Positions 25,396-33,984 of a stretch of 64,000 bases of DNA are shown here, piece after piece (the stretch's first letter is position 1; each line of letters begins with the position of its first letter). The position numbers and the translations under genes were made by a program. The DNA is taken from NCBI RefSeq assembly GCF_004340945.1, contig NZ_SLYD01000002.1, positions 434,001 through 498,000 of the forward strand. Reading direction: 5' to 3'. Under the pieces are notes generated by a model. The model was given only the letters and a program-made list of their open reading frames with translations. It did not search any database and was not told the DNA's origin. The DNA comes from Sphingomonas sp. PP-F2F-A104-K0414. GTDB lineage: Bacteria > Pseudomonadota > Alphaproteobacteria > Sphingomonadales > Sphingomonadaceae.

Positions 25396-25504
25396 CACCA
25401 CCCCGGCGAAGGCCGGGGCCCAATTGGCACGGTCGTCGTAACGACACGCCGCCCGCACTTATTAACCGCTCCCAATTGGGCCCCGGCCTGCGCCGGGGTG
25501 GTGC
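25396..25504. repeat. Palindromic repeat, family B
   Basis: CACCACCCCGGCGAAGGCCG and CGGCCTGCGCCGGGGTGGTG arms, with CCCAATTGG inner arms. It ends 2 nt from the exonuclease stop codon and may serve as its terminator. Confidence 0.85.
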
Positions 25505-25505
25505 C

Positions 25506-26093
25506 TCAGACGGGCCCGTGCTCGGTATTGCCAGTCAGCGCCCCATAGTCCCTCGCCCGCTTCTGCGCCTCGACCCGCACCTCCAGCCACTGCGCCAATT
25601 CCGCCTTCGCATCGGCCAGCGCCCGGTGCGCCACCACCCGCCCATTCCGCCGCTGCGACACCTCGCCGACCACCTCCCGCGCGAGAGCCTCGCGCGCCGC
25701 CGCCGGCTCGACATCCGCGAGGCACGCCCGCGCCGCCTCCAGTTGCACCTCATCGCTATCGCGCAACCGCAGCACGCGACGCGGCTGGCCACCAGCCCGC
25801 AACAGCGTGCTCAGCCATTTCCCATCCCAGGACGGCGCGCTCGCGAGTAGATCGTGGCCGGCCAGCACCTCCACCATCCGCGTCGCAACCGCCCGGTGGT
25901 CCTCGCCCTCCTCCTCCAAAACCCGCCGCTCGATCCCATGGATCGCCTGCGCCGCCGGGTCCCAGTCGGTCCACTCGGGCGCAGGCTTGATCAGATGGCT
26001 CTCAGACGTACCGTCCTCGAACACCCACGCCACCTCGATCGGGTAGCTCTTCTTCCCCAGCGACGACGCTTCGAAATCGAGGAAGGCGAGCAT
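25506..26093 (-). CDS. DEDDh-type 3'-5' exonuclease-like protein
   Basis: A 195-residue protein. It opens MLAFLDFEASSLG, giving the ExoI Asp-x-Glu pair (Asp6, Glu8). A later Asp (SAPSWDGKWL) fits ExoII, and HRALADA near 155-161 fits the His-x4-Asp ExoIII motif of DEDDh nucleases. This supports a metal-dependent 3'-5' exonuclease of the DnaQ/RNase T superfamily; the substrate is unknown. It starts 4 nt downstream of the Gfo/Idh/MocA stop and is probably cotranscribed with it. Confidence 0.75.
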   Translation of the reverse strand: MLAFLDFEASSLGKKSYPIEVAWVFEDGTSESHLIKPAPEWTDWDPAAQAIHGIERRVLEEEGEDHRAVATRMVEVLAGHDLLASAPSWDGKWLSTLLRAGGQPRRVLRLRDSDEVQLEAARACLADVEPAAAREALAREVVGEVSQRRNGRVVAHRALADAKAELAQWLEVRVEAQKRARDYGALTGNTEHGPV

Positions 26094-26097
26094 CGCC

Positions 26098-27237
26098 TCA
26101 GCCGGTCGGGCTGGCGGCGTGGACGAGCTTGGGCTCCTTGATCGGCGACAGCGTCTGCTCCTGATCCGCCGAGATCCGGCGCGAGCGCACGAACGGCGGC
26201 AGCGTCACCGGCCCACGTGTCTTCAGCGCCTCCAGCACGCCCTCGATCACGCGCAGATCGGCAAGCCCCTCCTCGGCATCGGGCTCTGGATCGCGGTCTT
26301 CAAGGATGCAGTCGGAGAAATAGCGCATCTCGCCGCCGAACTGATCGGTCGGCTTGAAGCTCTCGTGGCTCTTCTTCTCGCCGATCGTCACGCGCTGCTC
26401 CATGGCGTCGCCGAAGCCGTACGCCGGGTCCATATGGATGCTGCCCTCGGTGCCCGAAATCGTCAGGCTGTCGACGTTGTTCGCCGCATAGGAGACCGTG
26501 AACTGCGCGAGCCGATCACCGGGAAAGCGCAACGTCACCGCGAACGTGTCGTCGAGATCGCCCAGCCCCAGTTCGGGATGCCGCGTGGCGACCGCCGAGA
26601 CCACTTCAGTCGGCTCCGCCCCGAACAGATAGCGCGTCGCGTTGATAGGGTACGGCGCCATGTCGAACAGCGGCCCGGCGGTGATGCCGTTCTTGACGCG
26701 GTGGTTGGCCGGATCGACCTTCTGCGTGAAGCACGAGGTGAACGCGATCAGCTCACCCAGCTCGCCGCTGCGAATCCGCCGGATCGCATCGAGCGTCGAC
26801 GGCTCGAAATGCAACCGGTACGCGGTCATCAGCTTGGCCGACGAGGCGCGCTCGGCATCGCGGATCGCCTCGGCCTTCTCGACCGAAATCTCGAGCGGCT
26901 TCTCCGACAGCACATGGATGCCGGCCTTCAGCGCGGGGATCGCGAACTCGGCATGGCGCCAGTTCGGCGTCCCGATATAAATCGCATCGATCAGCCCCGA
27001 GGCTAGAAGCTCGTCGAACTGGTCATAGCGATAGGTCGCCTCGACGCCGTATTTCTTGCCCAGTTCGCGCGCCTTGACCGGATCGTCGGTGACCAGCGCG
27101 GTGATCTCCGAATTGCCGGTATGCGCGACGCCGGGCATCATCGACGCCTGCGAGATGTCGCCGAGCCCGACGATCGCATAACGGACCTTCTTCTTGCCCA
27201 GCCCGAGGGCGGACGTGATCGTGGAAACTGCGCTCAT
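26098..27237 (-). CDS. Gfo/Idh/MocA family oxidoreductase
   Basis: A 379-residue NAD(P)-dependent dehydrogenase. The N-terminal Rossmann loop is VRYAIVGLGDISQASMMPGV and the canonical catalytic motif appears as LSEKPLEIS near 110. The C-terminal alpha/beta domain has GPLFDMAPYPINATRYLFG. Relatives oxidise sugars or their derivatives (glucose-fructose oxidoreductase, inositol dehydrogenase). No Tat signal is present, so it is cytosolic. The substrate cannot be inferred from neighbours. Confidence 0.85.
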   Translation of the reverse strand: MSAVSTITSALGLGKKKVRYAIVGLGDISQASMMPGVAHTGNSEITALVTDDPVKARELGKKYGVEATYRYDQFDELLASGLIDAIYIGTPNWRHAEFAIPALKAGIHVLSEKPLEISVEKAEAIRDAERASSAKLMTAYRLHFEPSTLDAIRRIRSGELGELIAFTSCFTQKVDPANHRVKNGITAGPLFDMAPYPINATRYLFGAEPTEVVSAVATRHPELGLGDLDDTFAVTLRFPGDRLAQFTVSYAANNVDSLTISGTEGSIHMDPAYGFGDAMEQRVTIGEKKSHESFKPTDQFGGEMRYFSDCILEDRDPEPDAEEGLADLRVIEGVLEALKTRGPVTLPPFVRSRRISADQEQTLSPIKEPKLVHAASPTG

Positions 27238-27496
27238 GGGGAATGCCTCGGTGGATAAGGGGTTACGCGCTCAACGCGACAGCGGGCATAGCTATCCCGG
27301 ATTATTCGACGGACGACATTACGTCCCTGCTGGGCTGGTCCCACCGCAGCATATCGAACGCCTTGTTTCCGTGCGAAAAACCCTGTGGCGATTTACGCGA
27401 AAGAAACCACTTCGGGTAGAGTACCGCGTCACGCGAGTGTTCGGGCTTCGCGCGCCATATCTGGCATTTTGCCCCGCCAAGGTGACGAAGACCGCG

Positions 27497-30151
27497 ATGT
27501 ACGCCCCGCTTCCCTCCGCCGATCGCCGTGCGCAAGACCGGCCACCCCATCTCGCAATGCGCGGGCTGTTCGGGCTGGCCGCGGATATCGGCGATCAGGT
27601 GACCGACCTGTTCGTGCTGAAGCTCGCGCAGGTCGCCGCAGTCTGGCCATTTGCCCTGGCGATCCAGATCGTCACCTGCGGTCTGCTGATCTGCCTTGCC
27701 GCCGTCGGCGATGCCGCCGACCACGCATCGGTTGGCGCGATCATCGTGCATGGCGGCATTCTGACGCTAGCGTCGCTGCTGGTTTTCGTGACGGTCCGCG
27801 CGCCCGATACGGAGGCACTGGCGCCGCACCGACGCAACTGGATCGTCACCGTATGTGCGGCGATCATGGGAGCCGCGCTCACGTCATTGCTGTGGTCAGT
27901 CACGTCGACGCCGGACGGGCCGGTCCAGTTTGGCAGCGTGATCGCGGTCGCCGGGACGATCGGCATCACCGCGGTCAGCCTTTACCCGATTCGCGCAGCG
28001 ATTCTCGGCGTCGGCTTCGGCCTCGTGTTCACGCTCGCGATCCTCGCCGGCTTCGCCATTGCCGTCCCGATCGCGCTCCTGTTCTTCGGGTGCCTGATCG
28101 CGGCGACGGTCAGCCTCGCGCGGATCGATCACGCGCTCGAACTCGATCGCGCGACCACCTCCAACGAAGGCCGCGTCGCGGTCAAGATGATCGCCGAGTT
28201 CGAGGGCCATGGCGCCGGCTGGTTCTGGGAGGCGGATCGTCAGGGCCGCGTGACCTATCTGTCCGCCAAGGTCGCGCGCGACCTGGTTCCGTCGGGCGAC
28301 GCGGTCGGCCAGATGCTCACCGATCTGTTCCGGATGGACAGCGACGCGCCCGGCACCGAACGCACGCTCGCCTTCCACATCTCGTCGAGAACCTCGTTCG
28401 CCGACTATTCGGTGTGCGCCGCGGCGCAGGATTGCGAGCGATGGTGGTCGATCTCGGGTCGGCCGATGGTCGACGATCTCGGTCGATTCCAGGGTTTCAT
28501 CGGCTCGGGCAGCGATCTCACAGAAAAGCGCAAGTCGGAGGCGGAGATCACGCGGCTGGCGTTGTTCGACGGGCTGACCGGGCTCGCCAACCGCCAGCGG
28601 ATGCGCGTCTCGCTCGACAAGACGCTCGCGCAGAATACCGGCCCCTACCGCGCGACGTCGCTGTTCCTGATGGATCTCGATCGGTTCAAGGCGGTCAACG
28701 ACACGCTTGGCCACCAGGCGGGCGACACGTTGCTCCAGCAGGTCGCGCAACGGCTGCAACGCGGGGTCGGCCACGCTGGGCTGGTCGGGCGACTTGGCGG
28801 CGACGAGTTCAAGGTCGTGCTGCCGGGGATCGACAACCGCGATACGCTCGCGGTGCTCGCGCGCGACCTGATCGCGTCGTTGTCGCAGCCTTATTTCATC
28901 AGCGGGACCGCGGTCACGATCGGCTGCTCGATCGGCATCGCGATTGCGCCCAACGATGGCGATGACTCCGAAACGCTGGTTCGCAACGCCGATCTTGCGC
29001 TCTACGCCGCCAAGGGCGACGGGCGCGGCGTCCACCGGTTCTTCTCGGACGAGATGCTCGCAGGCGCACGGACGCGCAAACTGCTCGAGGACGATCTGCG
29101 GGTCGCCCTCGGGGAAGGCGCGTTCCATCTGTGCTACCAACCCGTCGTCAGCACCAAATCGGTGCGGATCGTCGGCTATGAAGCGCTGATCCGCTGGAAC
29201 CACCCGACCCGGGGGCTCGTCTCTCCCGCCGACTTCATCCCCGTGGCCGAGGAATGCGGGCTGATCGAGGCGATCGGCGAATGGGTCCTGCGTACCGCGT
29301 GTTTGGAGGCGGCGCGCTGGCCCGACAGCATTCGCGTCGCGGTCAACGTCTCGCCGATCCAGTTCGCCAACCCGGTCCTCCCCGCACTCGTGACCAGCGC
29401 GCTCGCCCAGTCGGGGATCGCGCCGGGCCGGCTCGAGCTCGAGATCACCGAGGGCGTGTTCCTCGACGAGACGCGTTCGTCCGAACAGATGTTCAAGGCG
29501 CTGAAAGGCGTCGGCGTCCGGCTCGCGCTCGACGATTTCGGCACCGGCTATTCGTCGCTCGGCTATTTGCGCAACGCACCGTTCGACAAGATCAAGATCG
29601 ACCAGTCGTTCGTGAAGGGCGCCGCCGAACCCGGCAACCGCAACGCCGCGATCATCAAGGCGATCGTCACGCTCGCCGACACGCTCGGCATGGAGACCAC
29701 TGCCGAGGGGGTGGAGGTGCAGGACGAGATCGACCTGTTGCGCGATCTCGGGTGCAGCCACATCCAGGGCTATGTATATGGCCGTCCGGTCCGTGCCGAA
29801 GAGGCATTGCTGCAACTCGGCGGCGAGAATGGTGCAGCGACCGCAAGCGGCTTCAAGGTCAGCCGCGCGCCACGAACCAAGATGCTGCGCTCGGCGCGCA
29901 TTCTGATCGGCGGGGTACGCGGCGACGTCCGCATCCGCGACATATCGACGTCGGGCGCGATGCTCGACGGGGTAAGGATCGACGGCAATCCCGACGGTGT
30001 CGAGATGCAGATCGAACTGATCGAGGACCAACTCACCCCCGCCCGCGTCCGCTGGGCGCGCGACGGCAAGGCCGGGATCGAATTCCACGAGGCGTTCAAC
30101 CTGGAACGGCTGAACCAGGGACAGGCCTCGCGCATTCGGCGCGCAGGGTGA
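27497..30151 (+). CDS. Membrane GGDEF-EAL protein with PAS and C-terminal PilZ-like domain
   Basis: An 884-residue cyclic-di-GMP protein if the ATG at 27497 is used (upstream start codons are possible). Five or six membrane helices occupy about 30-205. A PAS-like region with FEGHGAGWFWEADRQGRVTY follows, then an intact GGDEF (GRLGGDEF near 433-440) and an intact EAL (YEALIRWNHP near 561). The C-terminus has a PilZ-type signature, RSARIL plus DISTSGAML. It could therefore make, cleave and bind c-di-GMP; which activity dominates is unknown. It is divergent from the Gfo/Idh/MocA gene. Confidence 0.85.
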   Translation: MYAPLPSADRRAQDRPPHLAMRGLFGLAADIGDQVTDLFVLKLAQVAAVWPFALAIQIVTCGLLICLAAVGDAADHASVGAIIVHGGILTLASLLVFVTVRAPDTEALAPHRRNWIVTVCAAIMGAALTSLLWSVTSTPDGPVQFGSVIAVAGTIGITAVSLYPIRAAILGVGFGLVFTLAILAGFAIAVPIALLFFGCLIAATVSLARIDHALELDRATTSNEGRVAVKMIAEFEGHGAGWFWEADRQGRVTYLSAKVARDLVPSGDAVGQMLTDLFRMDSDAPGTERTLAFHISSRTSFADYSVCAAAQDCERWWSISGRPMVDDLGRFQGFIGSGSDLTEKRKSEAEITRLALFDGLTGLANRQRMRVSLDKTLAQNTGPYRATSLFLMDLDRFKAVNDTLGHQAGDTLLQQVAQRLQRGVGHAGLVGRLGGDEFKVVLPGIDNRDTLAVLARDLIASLSQPYFISGTAVTIGCSIGIAIAPNDGDDSETLVRNADLALYAAKGDGRGVHRFFSDEMLAGARTRKLLEDDLRVALGEGAFHLCYQPVVSTKSVRIVGYEALIRWNHPTRGLVSPADFIPVAEECGLIEAIGEWVLRTACLEAARWPDSIRVAVNVSPIQFANPVLPALVTSALAQSGIAPGRLELEITEGVFLDETRSSEQMFKALKGVGVRLALDDFGTGYSSLGYLRNAPFDKIKIDQSFVKGAAEPGNRNAAIIKAIVTLADTLGMETTAEGVEVQDEIDLLRDLGCSHIQGYVYGRPVRAEEALLQLGGENGAATASGFKVSRAPRTKMLRSARILIGGVRGDVRIRDISTSGAMLDGVRIDGNPDGVEMQIELIEDQLTPARVRWARDGKAGIEFHEAFNLERLNQGQASRIRRAG

Positions 30152-30171
30152 AGTAGGGTGAAGTAGGGTAA

Positions 30172-30271
30172 GCCGCGCGAAGGCGGGGCCCCAACTGGAA
30201 AGGTCGTCGTGACAGAGGACGGGGTTCGCCACCCCCCGTGCCCAAATCGGGTCCCGACCTTTACCGGGATG
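30172..30271. repeat. Decayed palindromic repeat, family B
   Basis: GCGAAGGCGGGGCCCCAACTGG at the left and GGGTCCCGACCTTTACCGGG at the right are diverged family B arms. It lies in the 220-base gap before the haloacid dehalogenase gene. Confidence 0.5.
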
Positions 30272-30371
30272 GGGGCCAAAGCGTCGACGACGCGCTCACC
30301 GCCAGCATGCGCAAAGGCCTCGAACTCGCCCATTCCGGGGAACCAACCCCCGCCCCCACCGTCTCTCCACC

Positions 30372-31097
30372 ATGGTACATCGCGCGCCCATCAAAGCCCT
30401 GGCCTTCGACGTTTTCGGCACCGTCGTCGATTGGCGTTCGGGCATCGCCCGCGAGGCAGCACCCTTCCTCGCGCGCTTGAACCGCGGCGATATCGACCCG
30501 CACCGCTTCGCCGATGGCTGGCGCAAACGCTATCAGCCGGCGCTGGAGGAAGTGCGCAGCGGTCGCCGTCCGTTCGTGATCCTCGACACGCTTCACCGCG
30601 AGGCACTGGAGGATCTGCTCCGTCATCACGCCATCGATCCCGCCACGCTCGACGAAGCCGCGCTCGTCGACCTCACGCACGCGTGGCACCGGCTCGATCC
30701 ATGGCCCGATTCCGTCGAAGGGCTGACACGGCTCAAGGCCGCTTTCCCGATCGTCACGCTGAGCAACGGCAACATCGCGCTCATGCTGGAAATGGCCCGC
30801 CGCGCCGGTCTTCCCTGGGACGCGATCCTCGGCGCCGAAGTCAGTCGCATCTACAAGCCGCTCCCCGAATCCTACCTCGCCACCGCGCATTTTCTCGGCA
30901 TCGCCCCCGGCGAACTTTGCCTCGTCGCCGCGCACCACAGCGACCTCGCTGCGGCGCGCGCCGCCGGCCTGCAGACCGCCTATGTCGACCGCCCTCAGGA
31001 ATATGGCGGCCGCTCCGCACCTGATGCGGATGCCGCGCAGGATTGGGACTATAGCGTCGACAGCCTGACGCGATTGGCCGACGAACTGTGCCGATGA
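30372..31097 (+). CDS. Haloacid dehalogenase, type II (HAD-superfamily)
   Basis: A 241-residue HAD-IA protein. Nucleophile Asp13 is in AFDVFGTVVDWRSG, with the Phe-Gly-Thr pattern of L-2-haloacid dehalogenases rather than DxDGT of phosphatases. Motif II is TLSNGN near 135, the lysine motif is RIYKPLPESY near 158, and motif III has VAAHHSDLAAA where dehalogenases often read HxxD. Family members hydrolyse (S)-2-haloacids. Whether this one acts on halogenated acids is not shown. Confidence 0.82.
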   Translation: MVHRAPIKALAFDVFGTVVDWRSGIAREAAPFLARLNRGDIDPHRFADGWRKRYQPALEEVRSGRRPFVILDTLHREALEDLLRHHAIDPATLDEAALVDLTHAWHRLDPWPDSVEGLTRLKAAFPIVTLSNGNIALMLEMARRAGLPWDAILGAEVSRIYKPLPESYLATAHFLGIAPGELCLVAAHHSDLAAARAAGLQTAYVDRPQEYGGRSAPDADAAQDWDYSVDSLTRLADELCR

Positions 31098-31202
31098 CCC
31101 GCCGACCTGCCTGTGAACCGGTAGAAACGTGCGACGCGTCGCCGTATCGAACGCACCCCGGAGTAAAATTCGGCCTGGCGTGCGACCCGGCAGGAATTTG
31201 AG

Positions 31203-33308
31203 ATGACCCTACAGACGGCCGAGGCCGATTTCCTGACCGGCGGCGGCGAGATGGCCGCGATGATCCGCGCACACGACTGGTCGACGTCTCCGCTGGGGCC
31301 CATCGAGCACTGGCCGCAGTCGCTACGGTCGATCGTATCGCTGATGCTTGCCTCGGAATTCGCGATGTGCGTCGCCTGGGGACCCGAACTCGGCTTCCTC
31401 TACAACGATCATTACGCGCGGATCCTCTACGACAAGCACCCCGCCGCGCTCGGCGGTCGGCTCGATGTCATATGGTCGGAACTCTGGTCGGACATCGGCC
31501 CGCTCGTCGACCGCGCTCTCGGCGGCAAGGCGTCGTTCTTCGAAAACCTGCCGCTGGTCACCAATCGCAAGGGCTATGACGAGCAGACCTGGTTCACCTT
31601 CTCCTATTCGCCGGTGCGCGACGAAAGCGGTGCGGTCGCCGGCATGTTCTGCTCAACCTACGAAAGCACCGAGCGAGTCCAGACCGAACGCGCACTACGC
31701 GACGAGCGCGAGCGAATGAGCCAGATGTTCGCGCAGGCGCCGACCTTCATGGCGATGTTGCGCGGAGCCGATCACCAGTTCGAACTGACCAATCCCGGCT
31801 ATGACAAGCTGATCGGCCACCGCCCCGTGCTCGGTCGTACCGTCGCCGAGGCGCTCCCCGACGCGGTTGAACAGGGGTTTCTGGGCCTGCTCGACGGTGT
31901 GTTTACGACGGGCGAACCCTTCACCGCGTCGGGCATGCTGTATGCGGTCCAGGCCGAACCCGGCGGTCCGATCGACGATCGCTATGTCGATTTCGTCTAT
32001 CAGCCGATCCGCGATGCGCGTGGCGCGGTCGTCGGCATCTTCGTCGAGGGGGCGGACGTCACCGATCGCAAGATGCTCGAACGCGATCTGCAATCACTCA
32101 ATGCCGACCTCGAACAGCGCGTCCGCGATCGCACGCAGGAACTCGTCGAGGCACAGGAAGCCCTCCGCCAGGCACAGAAGATGGAGGCGGTCGGCCAACT
32201 CACCGGCGGTATCGCGCACGACTTCAACAATTTGTTGCAAGGCATCACCGGCAGCCTGGAGATCGTCCAGCGCCGCGTCGCGCAAGGCCGCGTGAGCGAA
32301 CTGGACCGCTTCATCACCGGCGCCACCGCCGCCGCCAACCGCGCGGCCTCGCTCACCCACCGCCTGCTCGCCTTCTCGCGCCGCCAGCCGCTCGATCCGC
32401 GCCCGGTCAAGGTCAATCCGCTGATCGCCTCGCTGGAGGACCTGCTCCGCCGGACCATCGGCGAGCAGGTCGAGCTCAAGATGGTGCTCGCCGCCGGCCT
32501 ATGGACGACGCTGTGCGATCCCAACCAGCTCGAGAATTCGCTGCTCAACCTGGTCATCAACGCGCGCGATGCGATGCCGCATGGTGGCAAGCTGACGATC
32601 GAAACGGCCAACGCGCTGCTCGATGACCATTTTATCGCCAGTCAGCGCGACGTCCGCCCGGGTAGCTATGTTTGCATCTGCGTCTCGGACACAGGCACTG
32701 GCATGTCTGCGGACACTATTGCTAAGGCGTTCGAGCCGTTCTTCACCACCAAGCCGATCGGCCAGGGCACCGGGCTCGGCCTGTCGATGATCTACGGCTT
32801 CGCGCGCCAGTCGGAAGGCTATGCGAGGATCTACAGCGAGGTCGGCCAGGGCACGACGATCAAGCTGTATCTTCCCCGCCATTACGGCGACGCGGAGCAG
32901 GACGAGGCGCTCCCCGGCCTGACGCAGGATCACGCCACCGACGCGGGTGAGGTCGTGCTGGTGGTCGAGGACGATACGGTCGTCCGGTCGCTGATCGTCG
33001 AGGTGCTCGGCGAGCTCGGCTATGAGGCGGTCGAGGCGCATGACGGCCCGACCGGTCTCGAACGGTTGCGGACGATGGACCGGATCGACCTGCTCGTCAC
33101 CGATATCGGCCTGCCGGGGTTGAACGGTCGCCAGGTCGCCGACGCTGGCCGGGCGATGCGCCCGGGGCTGCGCGTGCTGTTCATGACCGGCTATGCGGAA
33201 AACGCCGCGCTCGCGGCGGGCTTCCTGGAACCGGGCATGTCGATGATCACCAAGCCGTTCGCAATGGAGGCCTTGGCCACGCAGATTCGGACGATCATCG
33301 AGGGCTGA
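31203..33308 (+). CDS. Hybrid sensor histidine kinase with C-terminal receiver
   Basis: A 701-residue soluble hybrid kinase without membrane segments. Two PAS-like domains (about 1-165 and 175-290, including WGPELGFLYNDHYARIL) precede a short coiled coil and the H-box GQLTGGIAHDFNNLL (His339). ATPase motifs NLVINARDAMP, SDTGTGMS and GQGTGLGLSM follow. A receiver domain closes the protein with phospho-acceptor Asp634 in LLVTDIGLPG and a KPF motif. The combination resembles cytosolic light, oxygen or stress sensors of alphaproteobacteria. Its downstream partner is unknown. Confidence 0.88.
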   Translation: MTLQTAEADFLTGGGEMAAMIRAHDWSTSPLGPIEHWPQSLRSIVSLMLASEFAMCVAWGPELGFLYNDHYARILYDKHPAALGGRLDVIWSELWSDIGPLVDRALGGKASFFENLPLVTNRKGYDEQTWFTFSYSPVRDESGAVAGMFCSTYESTERVQTERALRDERERMSQMFAQAPTFMAMLRGADHQFELTNPGYDKLIGHRPVLGRTVAEALPDAVEQGFLGLLDGVFTTGEPFTASGMLYAVQAEPGGPIDDRYVDFVYQPIRDARGAVVGIFVEGADVTDRKMLERDLQSLNADLEQRVRDRTQELVEAQEALRQAQKMEAVGQLTGGIAHDFNNLLQGITGSLEIVQRRVAQGRVSELDRFITGATAAANRAASLTHRLLAFSRRQPLDPRPVKVNPLIASLEDLLRRTIGEQVELKMVLAAGLWTTLCDPNQLENSLLNLVINARDAMPHGGKLTIETANALLDDHFIASQRDVRPGSYVCICVSDTGTGMSADTIAKAFEPFFTTKPIGQGTGLGLSMIYGFARQSEGYARIYSEVGQGTTIKLYLPRHYGDAEQDEALPGLTQDHATDAGEVVLVVEDDTVVRSLIVEVLGELGYEAVEAHDGPTGLERLRTMDRIDLLVTDIGLPGLNGRQVADAGRAMRPGLRVLFMTGYAENAALAAGFLEPGMSMITKPFAMEALATQIRTIIEG

Positions 33309-33327
33309 GCCAGCCCCCCATCCAATG

Positions 33328-33435
33328 CCACCACCCCGGCGAAGGCCGGGGCCCAAATGGAAAGGTCGCAGTAACGACGCGCACCGCTCCGTTGGCGACG
33401 TCCCCCAATTGGACCCCGGCCTCCGCCGGGGTGGT
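33328..33435. repeat. Palindromic repeat, family B
   Basis: CCACCACCCCGGCGAAGGCC and GGCCTCCGCCGGGGTGGTG arms enclose GGAAAGGTCGCAGTAACGAC, the same spacer as the copy at 18596. A GTG-rich tract begins at its right edge. Confidence 0.85.
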
Positions 33436-33471
33436 GTGGTGGTGGTGTGGGCGGGATCCCGAACAATTCCC

Positions 33472-33551
33472 GTTCCCCCGCGAAGGCGGGGGTCCAGGAA
33501 TCACGCAGGACGACGCTCGCGGCTCCTGGGCCCCCGCCTCCGCGGGGGAAC
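33472..33551. repeat. Palindromic repeat, family C (extended spacer)
   Basis: GTTCCCCCGCGAAGGCGGGG and CCCCGCCTCCGCGGGGGAAC are inverted arms; the spacer is longer than in the other family C copies. Confidence 0.8.
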
Positions 33552-33841
33552 TAGAAACGGCGGAAGTCACTCAACGCCCCCCCCCGCCCTGCGTTACAAC
33601 CAAAGCAACATTTGCCACTTTGACCCCTGAAATAATTTTTCGTTCCCGCCCCGTTCCCTTGCACATCGCGAACCCCGCAGAACTCCACGCGTCGCGAATC
33701 CTCGGCTCGCTCAACCCGCACACGAACACGACGAACCGAGCCCTCAACCACCCCCGCACCCCCTTGCGTCTCTTCGCGCTTTGGCACAATCTCTTGGGGT
33801 TGCGTTCGGGGGCGGACCCAATCGCTGGTAGAACAACCCTT

Positions 33842-33855
33842 GCATAGTCCTATGC
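33842..33855. promoter_or_regulatory. Perfect palindrome GCATAG-TC-CTATGC upstream of nrdA
   Basis: A perfect inverted repeat with 6-base arms, about 130 bases before the nrdA ATG. It does not match the NrdR box that I know. It may be an operator. Confidence 0.35.
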
Positions 33856-33953
33856 GATATGACCGTAAGCGCGCCTTCCACCGCCGCGATGGTCACTTTT
33901 TGTTCTCCCGTTTGAGCCCGTCCGATGGTAGCATGGCAACAGGCGACCGATTC

Positions 33954-33968
33954 GAACGAATACAGAAC
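33954..33968. promoter_or_regulatory. LexA-type (SOS) box GAAC-N7-GAAC in front of nrdA
   Basis: GAACGAATACAGAAC fits the alphaproteobacterial LexA operator GTTC-N7-GTTC read on the other strand. It ends 16 nt before the nrdA ATG, where a bound repressor would block transcription. It is a single site found by eye; one or two chance matches are expected in 64 kb. Confidence 0.5.
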
Positions 33969-33984
33969 ACTAGGAGCGGTTTCG

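Larger units (their letters stand above)
25004..25505. other. Gene-free stretch with four palindromes and a short tandem repeat
   Basis: About 500 bases between the convergent efflux operon and the exonuclease gene. It holds two family D elements, one family C and one family B, plus a 20-bp direct repeat. No coding frame is convincing. Confidence 0.7.
33552..33984. other. Gene-free leader region upstream of nrdA
   Basis: About 430 bases with no credible coding frame; short frames on either strand are unlike known proteins. It contains a poly-C run (33578 area), an AT-rich patch (about 33628-33645), a perfect 6-2-6 palindrome and a LexA-type box, so it is probably a regulated promoter region for nrdA. 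Confidence 0.6.

Noticed and set aside
25015..25504. Repeated units as a CRISPR array
   Set aside because: The repeats are palindromic elements of different families without equal spacers, and no cas gene is present.
33782..33802. TGGCAC followed by TTGCG, resembling a sigma-54 promoter
   Set aside because: Spacing between the two halves is 12 nt instead of 5, and no GG-N10-GC is formed.
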